Positions 34,667 to 46,003 of a stretch of DNA of 64,000 nt are shown piece after piece. Position 1 is the first letter of the stretch. Each line of letters starts with the position of its first letter. Location of the stretch: NCBI GenBank assembly GCA_030247885.1, contig JAPDRO010000002.1, positions 248,001-312,000 of the forward strand, given 5' to 3'. Made by a program: the position numbers and the translations under genes. This DNA is from Taxawa tesnikishii (nom. ined.). Lineage: Eukaryota > Ascomycota > Dothideomycetes > Dothideales. The notes beneath the pieces are model-generated. The model was not told the DNA's origin, ran no database searches, and was given only the letters and a program-made list of their open reading frames with translations.

Positions 34667-36108
34667 CTACAACATGGCCACCTCACCAACCCTGACTTTG
34701 CCAGCTGGATCCACTTCCATAGCGGCCAGCACACTCCCCACACACCTCTGCGCCCTTTCTGCCGCATAGGTAAACACATCGTCCCTGATTTTTCCCTCCT
34801 CCAGACTGCCCAGACACCACAGCCCGCACCCAGTCGCCAGCGCCCCTCGCCGGAGATTGACATTGTACTCCTTGTCCACGGTCAAGCACCTTTGCTCAAG
34901 CAATCCCGCATCGGAGATGGAGGAAAGGAGGGCGGGCAAAAGCTCGTACTCGTAGCCGCCCGCCGCGATCACGACGTCGAAGGCTTGGGAAGAAGTACGC
35001 GTCGCGCCGGTACGCGGATTGTCGAACTCTAGGCGAAGCTTGCCGTTCTCAGTCATTTGAGCAGAGGTGACTTGACTGCAGCTCTCGAGCCGAAAGCGCC
35101 AGTCATTGGGGTTGGAGTACTGGATCCGTTGCGTGTATTGCATGTCGTAGAGCCTTTCTATGGTGTGGAGTGCGATGCATGAGTGAGGTGACGGCGCGTC
35201 GGTGGACAGCAAGCGCGACCGGAGTTCAGGCGGTAGAATGCTGTTGCTGTCGTCGACGATATCTTGAAGACTGTATCGAATCTGATTAGTGAAGCAAGGG
35301 ATAAAAGGGAAGGTGGGTGTTACAAGGGCGTGTTGTCCTCGGGGCGTAGTGCAGAGTCAGGGATGAACAATGTCGCACGCACGCGGTGTCGGGCTCCGGC
35401 GGCCTGTAAATGCTCAAAGATCTCGGCGGCTTCTTGGTTTGCGCCTACAATAGCAATGTGCTGGTCTCTCAAGTTGTCGAGGAGAGAACCACAGGCGGAA
35501 GAGTGCAGCACATGGTCGGTCAATCCGGGAGAGGCCAGCGAGGCAGGGATGCGCGGTTTGGAGCCAACAGCCAACACCACACGTTTCGAGGTAATGGATC
35601 CGGTTTCACCGCCACAGTCCCGCACGTCGATTGTCCATTGTGACACTTGTTGCTGAGCGTTCTTGACGGCGTTGACGCGCAAGGCGTCCGCACCGTACCA
35701 CACCCATCCCCGCTGGACCATACGCTCAGCTACCCAGGCAAAGTAGTTGCCCATCACAAGTCTGCTGGGCGCCAGCTGCGAGAGGTTGGTGAACTGCACC
35801 ATCTGATTCGTTTCGTGCAGATAATTGAGAAACGTAAATTCAGAGCGCGGATTGCGAGTGGTAATCAGGTCGCGCAAAAACGATGTCCGTACGGTGCTAT
35901 CAGGTAGGACATTTGCAGGTTGCCATGTGAAGTTGCCTTGCTTCTCGAGGAAAAGGATGTTTGCCTTGGAGCCCCGGTCAGCAAGGGCAGTGGCCAGACT
36001 CAAGCCTGCAGTGCCGAAGCCCACGACGACGAGATCAAAGTCGGTAGTTGCATTAGATTTGCTGTGTTCTGCACACGTGGTGCGTTCTGGGATGCTGCTC
36101 AAGGACAT
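34667..36108 (-). CDS. divergent SidA-like flavin N-monooxygenase
   Basis: FAD- and NADPH-dependent N-hydroxylase family; the pathway needs ornithine N5-hydroxylation. Family signs: FAD motif VVVGFGTAGLSLA, the very SidA-like DLITTRNPRSEFTFLNYLHE and FTNLSQLAPSRL, and a NADPH-type fold IAIVGANQEAAEIFEHL. Several normally invariant blocks differ: the region after FLEKQ reads WQPANVLPDSTVRTSF where SidA enzymes have a W-H-x-G-M...MQ-type pattern; the ATGY-type motif reads AAGGYEYE; and the GLSD-type C-terminal motif is replaced around GKIRDDVFTYAAERA. Intron 35271-35323; 462 residues, frame intact, ATG at 36106-36108. It may be a specialised hydroxylase, or may have lost that activity while another sidA exists elsewhere. 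Confidence 0.75.
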
Positions 36109-37179
36109 GGCGATGCTTCTCTTTTTCGTATGGTATAGACCTTTGCCAATACAATAATAGTCAATCGGCACAGACAGGAGGGTCTCAACCTACAGAGGTG
36201 AGATAGTCGACGACAACGAACAAGACTCGCCTTTTGCTAAGTCACCTACCGAGTACCCAACCCTCTTGCCAGGGGTGCTCTGGCCCAATCGTATGTTCAG
36301 ACCCTTCATCGCACGTACACCTTAAAGAAGCTCCGGATATCGGCGTCACGCAGTCTCGCCTGGGTACGAAGGAGGCTTGCATGATACACGGACAGCATGG
36401 TTTCTTCGTCTCTGCAATGTAACCCCACCTGCACCACGCCCTGCAGGGTTTGGAGAGACCAGCGCAGGTGGATGCCCACAAAACTGAGATGGAACGAAGC
36501 AAAAGCTTGCATAGCTGTCGAAGTCCTCGGGCACGCGACCAAGCCCGAGCTCTTGGCGGAACTCTTGGTCGAGCTCTTAGCGTGGCGGCTAGATTATCAG
36601 ATGAGATAACCCTATATCCACCGTTCATGCGCTTGTGCCCTAAAAGTCCGAGCTCTATCGTCTCCATCTGATTGAAATTATCGCCAAGACACGAGCAACG
36701 TAAAGGTCTCTCTTGCAAGCGAGCCGCGGTTCTTGGTAGGCCCGAGTGCGCAGTGAGAAAACAAACTTCACTTTGCATCTGATTAGATGAGGCCGTCCGA
36801 TAGCGGACATGTCTACGTATACGCGATTTCTTCTCTCATGTCCCGGCCAGACCGGTATGCGGGGGCCTTTTCATATGTCGTGTGCTTGGTTAAGGAACTT
36901 GACGTCGAGGGCTAATGATCAGTGGTTCCCGACCCGATCTCGATTGAACAGACAGAGGGGACGGTGGATGTTGTGACTGCAGAGTTTGTGTTCTATGCAC
37001 GGTGACGGTGGAGCGAGGACACAAAGAGAGTGTGCTCCCAACCGATGCTTTCTACTATGCCATGGGGTCTCCTTCGCTCTCCACGGAGAGCAATCACAGG
37101 TAACAGGACACAGCAAAGCCTCGGGATTTGGAGATTAGTATGTAAAACGTGAAATGGAATCAATGTTTTCTATAGGCCG
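36109..37179. other. promoter region of the SidA-like gene and sidJ 3' flank
   Basis: About 1 kb non-coding. It holds the inverted copy of the 61-bp block (36570-36630) with the SreA-type 16-mer at 36594-36609. A CTTCACTTT-GCATCTGATTA sequence at 36767-36785 resembles the element at 41201-41220 but lacks a full GATAA. Confidence 0.6.
36594..36609. promoter_or_regulatory. SreA/GATA-type double site upstream of the SidA-like gene
   Basis: Exact reverse complement of the 16-mer at 32037-32052, with ATCTGATAA on the minus strand (36594-36602). About 490 bp upstream of the ATG. Confidence 0.75.
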
Positions 37180-38303
37180 TCAAGATATTGTTCCCGCTAA
37201 TCTGCTCAAGAACGCCAGTACTTTTTCGACAAGGATCATCCGTGGCCCAGCTTGATCATCATTACTCAATGCATGAGAAGCACCAGGGATGATTGTTGTG
37301 AATTCCTGGTCCCAGATCTGGGCTTGCCCATCGTGGTCAGTAGCATTCCTCCACCTAGACAGTAACGTGTCCTTGTCAACCCAATCAGGAACAGATTGGT
37401 CGGCTCCGGAATACAGCACCATCAACTTGTCCCTCAACAGACCTTGCTTCCGAATCATTCCAAAGGTCTTTGCCAGCTGCTCATCGCCTAGATCCGAACT
37501 GAACAAATCGTCTTCCGAAGGTGATTGGGGACTCCCCGGACTAACAAGACTCAGAAACCTCCGACAACTGATTGGAGTATTGGCGGGATAAATCTGACTG
37601 GTGAGTGATAACGGCAACAGGTCGTCAAAGGTTTGATCGTGACGCGCAGCTTCTTTCGCTATCGCTATCATCTTCTCATAGACTGCTCGACATTTGTTCG
37701 GCGAATTGTGTCCGATGCCACCTTCCAAGACCAATTGCATTGCTTCTCTGTCAGAAACTGGTGCTTGCATGATGGCACCGTCAATCGCCACCCGTTTAAT
37801 ATGCGAGAGTTCGGGATCAAAGATTGGATGGCTGGTATGCGGGTTCGGTCGAGACAAGTAGTGCGTGACGCATTGGCTTCCGGTAGAGTGCCCCATCAGC
37901 ACAATCTTACCGTCGCCAAACTTGTTCGTCTTGTAGTCTTTGACATATCGTAGGCATTTGGCGATCTCGTCCGTGTCTCTGTCAAGATGTCCAAGGCCCC
38001 ATGATTGATTGGATGACGTGAGATTGAGCGTGAAAACTGACCATTCTGTCGGTTCTAGCGCGTGTACAAGGTCGGCCGTATACGACGTTGTGGCGAGACC
38101 GTCCCCTAGCCCACCAACGAAGACAAGGCTGTGAGGTTTTCGGATGGTGCTAGATGTATACTCGAATGCTATAAGACTTTCCGTCTAGATCTCAATTCAG
38201 TAACACGCCCATAGCTTGTGAGTACAGAGACGGAAACGTACGAAATGATGGAGAATGCCGGGAAGGCCCCTTTTGGCCAGAATTTGGAGTAAGCCATAAG
38301 CAT
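37180..38303 (-). CDS. sidJ: SidJ-like siderophore esterase (alpha/beta hydrolase), one frame break
   Basis: Alpha/beta hydrolase of the DUF1749/SidJ family. SidJ hydrolyses fusarinine-type esters inside the cell and aids iron release and recycling. Sequence: LHHFTESLIAFEYTSS near the start, the oxyanion-side strand SLVFVGGLGDG, the nucleophile elbow KIVLMGHSTGSQ (Ser in GHSTG), a late Asp in LMVLYSGADQSVPDWVD, and the catalytic His region IIPGASHALS. Intron 38185-38241 (GTACGT...CTAG). The ATG at 38301-38303 (MLMAYSKFWPK) is one base out of frame with the body; a base lost in the CCCC/TTTT stretch 38267-38274 accounts for it, giving 355 residues. The start is the least certain part. Confidence 0.85.
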
Positions 38304-38914
38304 GACGGGACCTAGCTAGAGAAGACGGCTGCGCAGTGTGAGCGAGGTCAACCGGATGCGTACAGAAAGAAGCGGACTCGGTAGGCAAAGGGAAAGAAGA
38401 GGGTATCACGACATCGTATCCAACTATGTGCTGCAACAACACAAGCTGCTACCATCTTCACTTCTTCCGGCATCGGCCCAATGCGCTTGAAGCCAGAAAA
38501 CAGTGACAAGAGGAGGCGCTAGGACGAGACAACGCGTCGACGCGGAGGTTCCAACCCTCTCAACGGATCTGATTAGATTGGATCCACTTCGCGGCGTCTG
38601 GCCGAGACTCAATCTCCCGAAGTTTCGTCTCCCCACCAGTGACGCTAAGCTCGGATCAGATAACTCTGTCAACACCTCACGACTCAAGATCTCCGTAACC
38701 CTTGTCGTTGTGGCTTTCCTAGTCCAACTGTCAGAGTGCTTTGTGCGAGTGGGCTCGTATGATGATTGGTATGTATTAATTGGATACTCCACTAATCTGC
38801 GAAAGTAAACAAACTATCGGCCCTTTATACCACTAACAATCCTGACTCTTAGGACTTGGTGACGGACTGGCTTGACTTAGCAGTCCTATCCGAGCCCCAA
38901 ACACCAAGTCCCGT
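38304..38914. other. sidJ promoter region and Mir-type gene 3' flank
   Basis: Non-coding. It contains an SreA-type ATCAGATAA at 38655-38663 and an ATCTGATTAGAT variant near 38566-38577. Confidence 0.55.
38655..38663 (+). promoter_or_regulatory. SreA/GATA-type site upstream of sidJ
   Basis: ATCAGATAA, a full match to ATCWGATAA, about 350 bp upstream of the sidJ start. Confidence 0.65.
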
Positions 38915-40865
38915 CTAGAACAAGACACCCTTGGTCTGTTGCTTTGTTAGCTTGATATCCTTGATCAAGAACATCCAAACAAGAGAAAGGGCCATGATGG
39001 CAGTTCCAGCAGTCAACATCCTAGTCTGCGCCATGGCATACGCCTTGATAATGGCGTCTCTAACCGGTGTGCCTTTTGCATAACTCAGCTGCTCTTCCAG
39101 AGAATCGTAGATCGTCTGCCAGTCGCCCAGTGCGGATTCCGGAAGGTACTTCTGCAGTGCGCCGGGCATAGAATTCGTCCAAATGGCACCCGAGATGCTG
39201 CTTCCAAGTGCACCTCCCATATTGCCGAAAGTGTTGAGGAATGCAAGAGCAGAAGCGGCGTTGTTGTGGTCAGATGCAGCCAAGACTGCGACTTGTTGGC
39301 AGATGATCATGGTGCCACCGGCGAAGGCGATGAAAATCTGGCACATGATGGTGTAGCCGACGCTCCATTCGGGTCTTCTGAAGTAGATCATCAAGCCGAC
39401 TCCGAGCATGTAGAGGGGTACCGCAAACCACAACAGCCAGCGGAAGCGGTTGGTTTTCTTGATCGCGAAACCAACAATAAACAGCCAGACTCCAGAAACG
39501 ACGTCAAAGATGCTGTTGATGTATCCGGCGGTTGCGATGCTCGTTCCGAAGACAACTTGGAGGTATGAGGTGAAATAGTCATTCCAGCAATAGTAGGCAA
39601 TCAGGTATGTGACATCAATCATGCAAGCACCGAGGACCGTCCGGGAAGTCAACATTTCCCAAGGAAGGAAAGGCACTGGGGCGAAAAAGCGTTCTGACAG
39701 ACCAAAAGCAATCAGGCAAACGATTCCGAGAACGAGCATGGTGATGATGGAGCCAGATCTCCAACCGCTCTCAGTGGAACCAGCAATGGTAAAAGGGAGA
39801 AGGAAAAGCGCCAATCCAGCTGTCAGCAGAAAAACTCCGAGGACTGGAATGAGTCAGCATCGTGTCATACAGCAGCGAGGTGTAGATACTCACTGTCGAA
39901 CTCGATGAGGTAGTGCCGGATGCTCTGCGGAAGCGTTCGGCCGCTGCGCTCTCTCTGGTGCAAGAGACCGGCCTTCTTTGCCTTGCGGCGATGGTGTTGG
40001 AGAAGAACGAACATTGGTGCGGCGACAGCGGGAAGAACAATGGCGAAACACCCGTACCCCCACCGCCAGTTCGATTGATAGAACTGCTCAGCCGCTGCTG
40101 AGCCTCCATATGCGGTGATGATATAGGGAGAGGAGGTAAAGGCGTAGGCGAGGCCTCGGTCGCGCAACGTTGAGGTGTCAGCTGTGATCACGTCGACACA
40201 GAAGATCAGACCAGCAAAACCAATGCTGTAGAACACCTGTGGAACGATGAGTCTCTCTACGTACGATGAACATGCAATTGGACTCACTTGCGCAGCACAA
40301 TAGGTTCCAATATCTTTGCATGTCGCAGACAAGATCAAACCCAAGACCGCGAAGGCGACCATGATCGCAAAACCGACAGAGCGGTCCCAGAGGTTTAGGA
40401 TCTTCGCAAGGGGAATGTAGGTTGCTGCTCCCATGATGCTGGATACAATCGCGATGACTGGAATCAAGGAATGCGCTTCAAAATCGCTGGTGACATAGGC
40501 CGAGAGATTGCTGGTAATGGAGGACTGGAAACCATTGACGCAGTACAGAGACCACATCCCGCTTGTTGTCAGCAAGTTGTTATCGTCCATTCTCGAGCAT
40601 GAGCTTACAAGATGTAGGCTATAGCCAAGGACGACTTCGTCCAAGTCAAGGTGATAGCTTCCGCTTGGGTTACTCCAGCCTGGGCTTCCTCATTAGGAAG
40701 TTGTTCTTCGCTGGCAGGTTGATCAACCACTTGAGTTGGGCCTTTCGAATCTTGATGTACGGCCATCCCTGCAGCATCACCGTCGAAGGCAGAGCTAGAG
40801 GAACTACCTTCAACTGGATCAGCGGTCGTAGACCGGAAGAACTTCTTCCGCATTGCTGAAGGCAT
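38915..40865 (-). CDS. siderophore-iron transporter, MFS SIT family (MirB/MirD-like)
   Basis: Plasma-membrane importer of ferri-siderophores, 14-helix SIT subfamily. After a hydrophilic N-terminus comes helix 1 (SSLAIAYI...MWSLYCVNGFQSSI), then SNLSAYVTSDFEAHSL, GAATYIPLAKILNLWDRS, DVITADTSTLRDRGLAYA (the loop region with the conserved TLRDRG/RGL), later YYCWNDYFTSYLQVV and GGALGSSISGAIWT. Introns are at 40562-40608, 40237-40287 and 39844-39893. The four exons sum to exactly 601 codons with no frame break (600 residues). It is transcribed divergently from the SitT-like ABC gene, and each side of the shared promoter has its own SreA-type site. Confidence 0.92.
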
Positions 40866-41201
40866 TTTGGTTGTCTTCAGTTGTAAAGATGATTGTAGAT
40901 GAAGCGACGGCTCTAGCACACAACTCGGGGACTGGAAGCTTATAGTTACGAGAGACTGCTGGAAAAAGAACTGTACTTCATATGAGTGTCCCGTTAGGGT
41001 CTAACGAGCAGCAAAGGATCACAAAGTTTACGTTGACGAACAGTTCGCGTGCGGCACGAGTCAGAGAAGCTCCGCGGCATTGGCACAGTCATGCGATGTC
41101 GGGATCATGTCCACGAGAGAGTGGATCGGACAATATTCCGGGTCAAACTTCCTTTCGCGTGCACCTCGTGTCGGTGAGCGTTTCCAGGTACGGCCGAGAA
41201 C

Positions 41202-41220
41202 TTCACTTTTGATCAGATAA
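41202..41220 (+). promoter_or_regulatory. SreA/GATA-type site, left arm of the inverted repeat
   Basis: It contains ATCAGATAA at 41212-41220, about 350 bp upstream of the Mir-type start at 40865. Confidence 0.72.
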
Positions 41221-41392
41221 GATTTGTCACAATCTTCAGGCGCGGCGAGTCCTTCCGACTTGGTGGTGGGTCTTGTGAACAGGGGACTCCGTAGGGTCTC
41301 GGCAGGGTTTTCATTGCGCGCGTGCTAGCGCAAATCCAAACGACCTCCGGTCTCGGGAGCTAGCCACGCCATCTCAACGGTTCTGCACCGTA

Positions 41393-41411
41393 TTATCTGA
41401 TCAAAAGTGAA
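41393..41411 (-). promoter_or_regulatory. SreA/GATA-type site, right arm of the inverted repeat
   Basis: Exact reverse complement of 41202-41220, with ATCAGATAA on the minus strand at 41393-41401, about 420 bp upstream of the ABC transporter ATG. Confidence 0.72.
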
Positions 41412-41828
41412 AGGCAAGATGATCTTATCTGGTATGCATTAAAAGGCTTTGATGCACTTTGGAACGTGGGTCTAATCTATAGCAGTCCTTGGCCATGCTC
41501 CCAACTCGTATGATGCTGTCGTGCGTCCCAAGTTTCTGCTCCAGGGCAGAGTCCACACTAGACCTACCTGCAGGGTCGGTAGCGTCGAAATTTCGGTCCT
41601 CGTAGCAGCTCGTCGTGACCTTTCAGAGCGACTTCGGGAGCAGTTTTGATAGTACTAGACCTAGACACGTTTCTTCCGGTGATGCGGTTGCCAGTTTCTA
41701 GCACGACGCCACCGCACTGCTTGCCTATCCTCTGTCAACGAAACTGACGACAACGAGAACTTCACAGTCAGAGCAGATGACAACAACCTCACCACAGCTC
41801 CAGCGATCACAGTCAGATCGGTTTCCTG

Positions 41829-44800
41829 ATGAAGGTCATTCAGAAGCTTGCGGGCTATCCCAGTCTACTCCTGGCTGGCAACCCTACAAAGCGCGATTTT
41901 GGCACGCTGTTCATTGGTATACTAAGCGCTATCGCAGCTGGTGTCCCCTTCCCAATCATTGGCATCTTCTTCGGCCAGCTCCTCGACGACTTCAATGCGG
42001 CAACATGTGATGAAGCCACAGAGTCTGGGTCCGGAGATCAAGGGAGCATCAACCACACCATCCTGATGATCGTCTATCTCGCCATTGCTCAATTTGTTCT
42101 GATCTATGTCCACCTCACGTGTTGGACTTTGACGGGTGCACGATTGGCACAGAGACTGCGAGAACAATATCTGCAGAACCTGCTCCGACAAGAGCCGTCA
42201 TACTTCGACAGTCTGCCTCCAGGAGAGGTCGCATCTCGGCTTCACGGCGACATTCAAACAATCCGTTCCGGCACGGCTGAGAAGGTGGGAATCTGTCTCT
42301 CGAGTCTGTCCTTCTTCGTCACGGCGTATATCGTGGCCTTCATCAAGGACTACCGGCTAGCAGCACAGCTGCTCTCACTGATTCCGGCTTACTTTCTGAT
42401 GTCAGTCGTTGGAAGCCATTACATCGAGGAATACTCTGGACTCATGTCCGACTATGCCGCTTCTGCTGCTTCAATTGCTTCAGAGGCGCTTTCCAACATT
42501 GTTGTTGTGCAAGCCTTCGGTGCGAATGCTCGGCTTGAGGAGAAATTCTCAAAGGCACTCGAGGCTTCCGAACATGAAGGCATCAAGAAGGCTACAGCAG
42601 TTGGCATCCAAAGCGGAGTCCTGTACTTCATTTCCTATGCTGCCAACGGCCTGGCCTTCTGGCAAGGAAGCAAACGTATCGCAGAGTCGGTACGTGGAGA
42701 AGGTGGCAGGACTGTGGGCGCGACATTTACCGTCATCTTCATCCTTGTTGAAGGTTGGTGAGACTTATCTGCGAGCAAAGGTTTATATTGACATGTTGAC
42801 AGCTACCCTGCTTCTGAGTCAGGTTGCACCGTTCGTCCACCTTTTTCCGCAGCTGTCGCCTCTTTCCAAAAGCTGCGTGAGGATATTGATCGCAAACCGC
42901 TGATTCACGGAGATATTGCATCGCAATTCCAACTTCCAGAAGCAGGTGGTGGTTTCGAGTTCAAGGACGTTTCATTCACTTATCCCTCAAGACCTGAGAT
43001 CACGGTCCTTGACAACATCAATTTCTCCATTCCTCCAAACAAACACACAGCTCTTGTTGGTCTTTCGGGAAGTGGCAAGTCAACGATTGCGGGCCTCCTC
43101 ACAAGATTGTACGATCCCACCCATGGCCAGATCCTATACGATAACCAGGATGTTCGCAGTCTCAGCCTCCGTGACTTGAGAAGTCTCATGAGTCTAGTAC
43201 AGCAAGAACCCTCCCTTCTTGATCGTTCCCTTTTGGAGAACATCGCACATGGTTTGATCAACTCGAGCAACCCTCGCCACACTCATCTGAGGAAGACACT
43301 TCTCAGCTCTGAACTTGCAGATCTGGCAAGTGAAGTTCGAGAGGGTAACGATCTTATGACCGTGGTGGAGAAGCGGGGCTCGGATATCTTAGAGATTGTG
43401 AATTTAGTCCGAGACGCTGCGACGCTTGCAGACGCAGACGCCTTCATTGTTGCGTTGCAGCACGGATACGGCACCACTGTAGGCTCCAGTGGGCGGCTGA
43501 TCAGTGGCGGGCAAAAGCAACGAGTGGCCCTTGCTAGGGCCCTTATCAAGAACCCTTCCATCCTCATCTTGGACGAAGCCACCGCTTCTCTAGATTCACA
43601 GAGCGAACAGCGTATCGAACAAGCCATCTCGAATATCGCCAGCGGCAGAACAGTAATCACAATCGCTCATCGGTTATCGACGATTGCTAGCGCAGACAAC
43701 ATTGTTGTCATGCACAAGGGACATATCCTGGAGGAAGGAAACCATCCGGCATTGATGACGAAGAATGGAGCGTACGTGGACTTGGTCAAGTTGCAAAACC
43801 TCGGATCTGCATCCGCGATGGAGGAAACAAAGTCCAGCAAGGACAGCATCAGCAGATTTGATCGAGCCGCTTTGACAGGAGTCGAACATGTGAACAGAGA
43901 TCTGTCGAACGACAGTCTTGGAAACGCTGAGAAAGCCGAGCTTTCAGCAAGCGAAACTCCTGTCGAGGACTCCGCCGAGAATACGGAAGAGCCTCCAACT
44001 CCATCTAGATCTCTGTGGGTTCTGGTACGAGGGTATGCGCCCGCCTTGAAGCCGCACCTGCTACTAATTCTAGCAGCTTTCCTTGGTTCGACAGTTGTTG
44101 GCGGAGCATTCTCTGGCGAAGCCGTGATTTTTGGAAACACCGTTGGGAGTCTGAATCCCTGTCACACTCCAGCAAGCATTCTATCACGAGGGAATTTCTA
44201 CGGACTCATGTTCTTCGTACTTGCAATCATCGAGTTCTTTGCGAATGTAGTCAGCTGGTCCGGATTCGGTTGGGTTTCCGAGAAAGTCGTGTACACGGTC
44301 AGGGTGCTGTCTTTCCGATCGCTGTTTGAGCAGGATCTTCAGTGGCATCAGTCTGAAGGTCGGACGCCCGCTTCGCTTCTCTCTTATATCACGAGAGATG
44401 GTGCTGCCTTGGCCGGCTTCAGCGGCTCTGTCATTGGCACGTTGTTCTCCATCACCGTCAACCTCATCGCCGCGATCATTCTGACTCACATCGTCGCATG
44501 GAGAATTGCATTGGTTTGCCTGGCTTTGGTACCACTTCTACTTGGAGCCGGTCTCATGGAGCTTCGTGTGCTTGGAAAATTCGAAGAAAAGCACGCAACC
44601 GCGTACACCAGATCGGTCGATATCGGTGTAGAAGCAATCACGTCTATCAAGACGATTGCCTCTTTCTCTCTTGAAGACGAGATCCTGAGTACTTACAGAC
44701 GATCACTGAAAGGACCGCGTAAGGACACGCTCAATGTGACCCTGCAAGCAAGTTTCTTCCAGGCAATGACCTACTTCCTCGGCAACCTGGTGAACGCGCT

Positions 44801-45842
44801 GGCATACTGGTGGGGTTCCAAACAGATTATCAACGGCAACTATACACAAACGCAGTTCCTGATCGTTGTCTTTTCCCTCTTGGTTGGCGCACTGCTCTGG
44901 AGTCAGATGTTTGCCCTAGCCCCTGAACTTTCTAGCGCTCGAGCGGCAATGGCAAGGATCTTGGGCCTGATTCAGATTGGGTCGGACAAGATGCAGGGAC
45001 ATGTGCACCCTCTTCGAACGATTGGGTCCACCAACGAAAAAGATCTCGAGGCGACGGCTGAGACCAAGGCGTCGCATGGGTCCAGTAACCAAGCTTCGAG
45101 CGTACAGCTCCGTGATATCCATTTCTCCTACCCTGCTCGGCCGTATATCAAAGTGTTGAACGGCCTGGACATCGACATCCAACCGGGACAGTTTGGTGCC
45201 CTTGTTGGTCCAAGTGGCGCCGGCAAATCCACAATTGTCCAGTTGGTCGAGCGATTGTACACGCCCCAGTCCGGATCTATAATCGTTGACGGCCTCGACG
45301 TGACAAAACATAGCGACGTCTCCTTCCGCGACGCTATCGCCTTGGTGCCACAGGAAAGCGTGCTATTCGAGGGCAGCATTGAATTCAACATCAGTCTTGG
45401 CGCCAGACCGGGGCACGAAGTGACCATGAACGAGATCCAAGAGGTCTGCAAGCTCGCCAATATCCACGATACCATTCAAGGCTTGCCGGAGGGCTACCAG
45501 ACGCTGTGCGGACCGAACGGCAACCAGTTCTCGGGCGGTCAGCAACAGAGGCTGTCGATCGCGAGGGCGCTGGTTCGAAATCCAAAGCTGCTGATTTTGG
45601 ACGAGTCGACTAGTGCCTTGGACGCGGAGTCGGAGAAGCTGCTGCAGGATGGGCTGGATAAGGTCATCGCGCGGGGTGCTACAGTGATTGCGATTGCACA
45701 TCGACTGCGCACAATCAGGAAGGCGGATGTCATCTTCCTAATTGAAGCGGGGAAATGTGTTGATCATGGGTCGCATGAGGAGTTGCTTGAGAGGTCGGCG
45801 AGCTACAGGGAAAACGTGATGCATCAGACGGTAGTGACATGA
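41829..45842 (+). CDS. sitT: full-length ABCB transporter, SitT-like; one frame break
   Basis: TMD-NBD-TMD-NBD transporter of the multidrug ABCB type; its A. fumigatus counterpart sitT sits in the sidD-sidF-sidH cluster. NBD1: Walker A GLSGSGKST, signature LISGGQKQRVALARAL, Walker B ILILDEATASLD, switch His in AHRLSTI. NBD2: GPSGAGKST, FSGGQQQRLSIARAL, LLILDESTSALD, AHRLRTI. Both ATP sites look intact. Intron 42754-42802. The frame breaks in TTTTT 42842-42846; one T restores HLF-SAAVASFQKLREDIDRKP. Corrected length 1321 residues. An ATG upstream at 41777 is in another frame; 41829 gives a slightly short N-terminus. It may export siderophore, precursors or unrelated compounds; this is unknown. 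Confidence 0.88.
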
Positions 45843-46003
45843 TAGCGCCAAGGCGTACGTACCTCTATAGGTTTCCAACGAGGAGCAGGGCAGGGCCACG
45901 TACAAATCATAACATACCTTGAGGACGCTGTCAGACGCGTCAATGACGATAGATCTGGGTCGAATCTGATCATATCTGATCAAGAAGATCGGTCTCCGAA
46001 CAA

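Larger units (their letters stand above)
40866..41828. promoter_or_regulatory. divergent promoter of the Mir-type and SitT-type genes
   Basis: A 963-bp spacer containing a perfect 19-bp inverted repeat, 41202-41220 and 41393-41411 (TTCACTTTTGATCAGATAA and its reverse complement), each arm ending in ATCAGATAA. The arms are 172 bp apart. A further TTATCT core lies near 41428. Confidence 0.7.
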
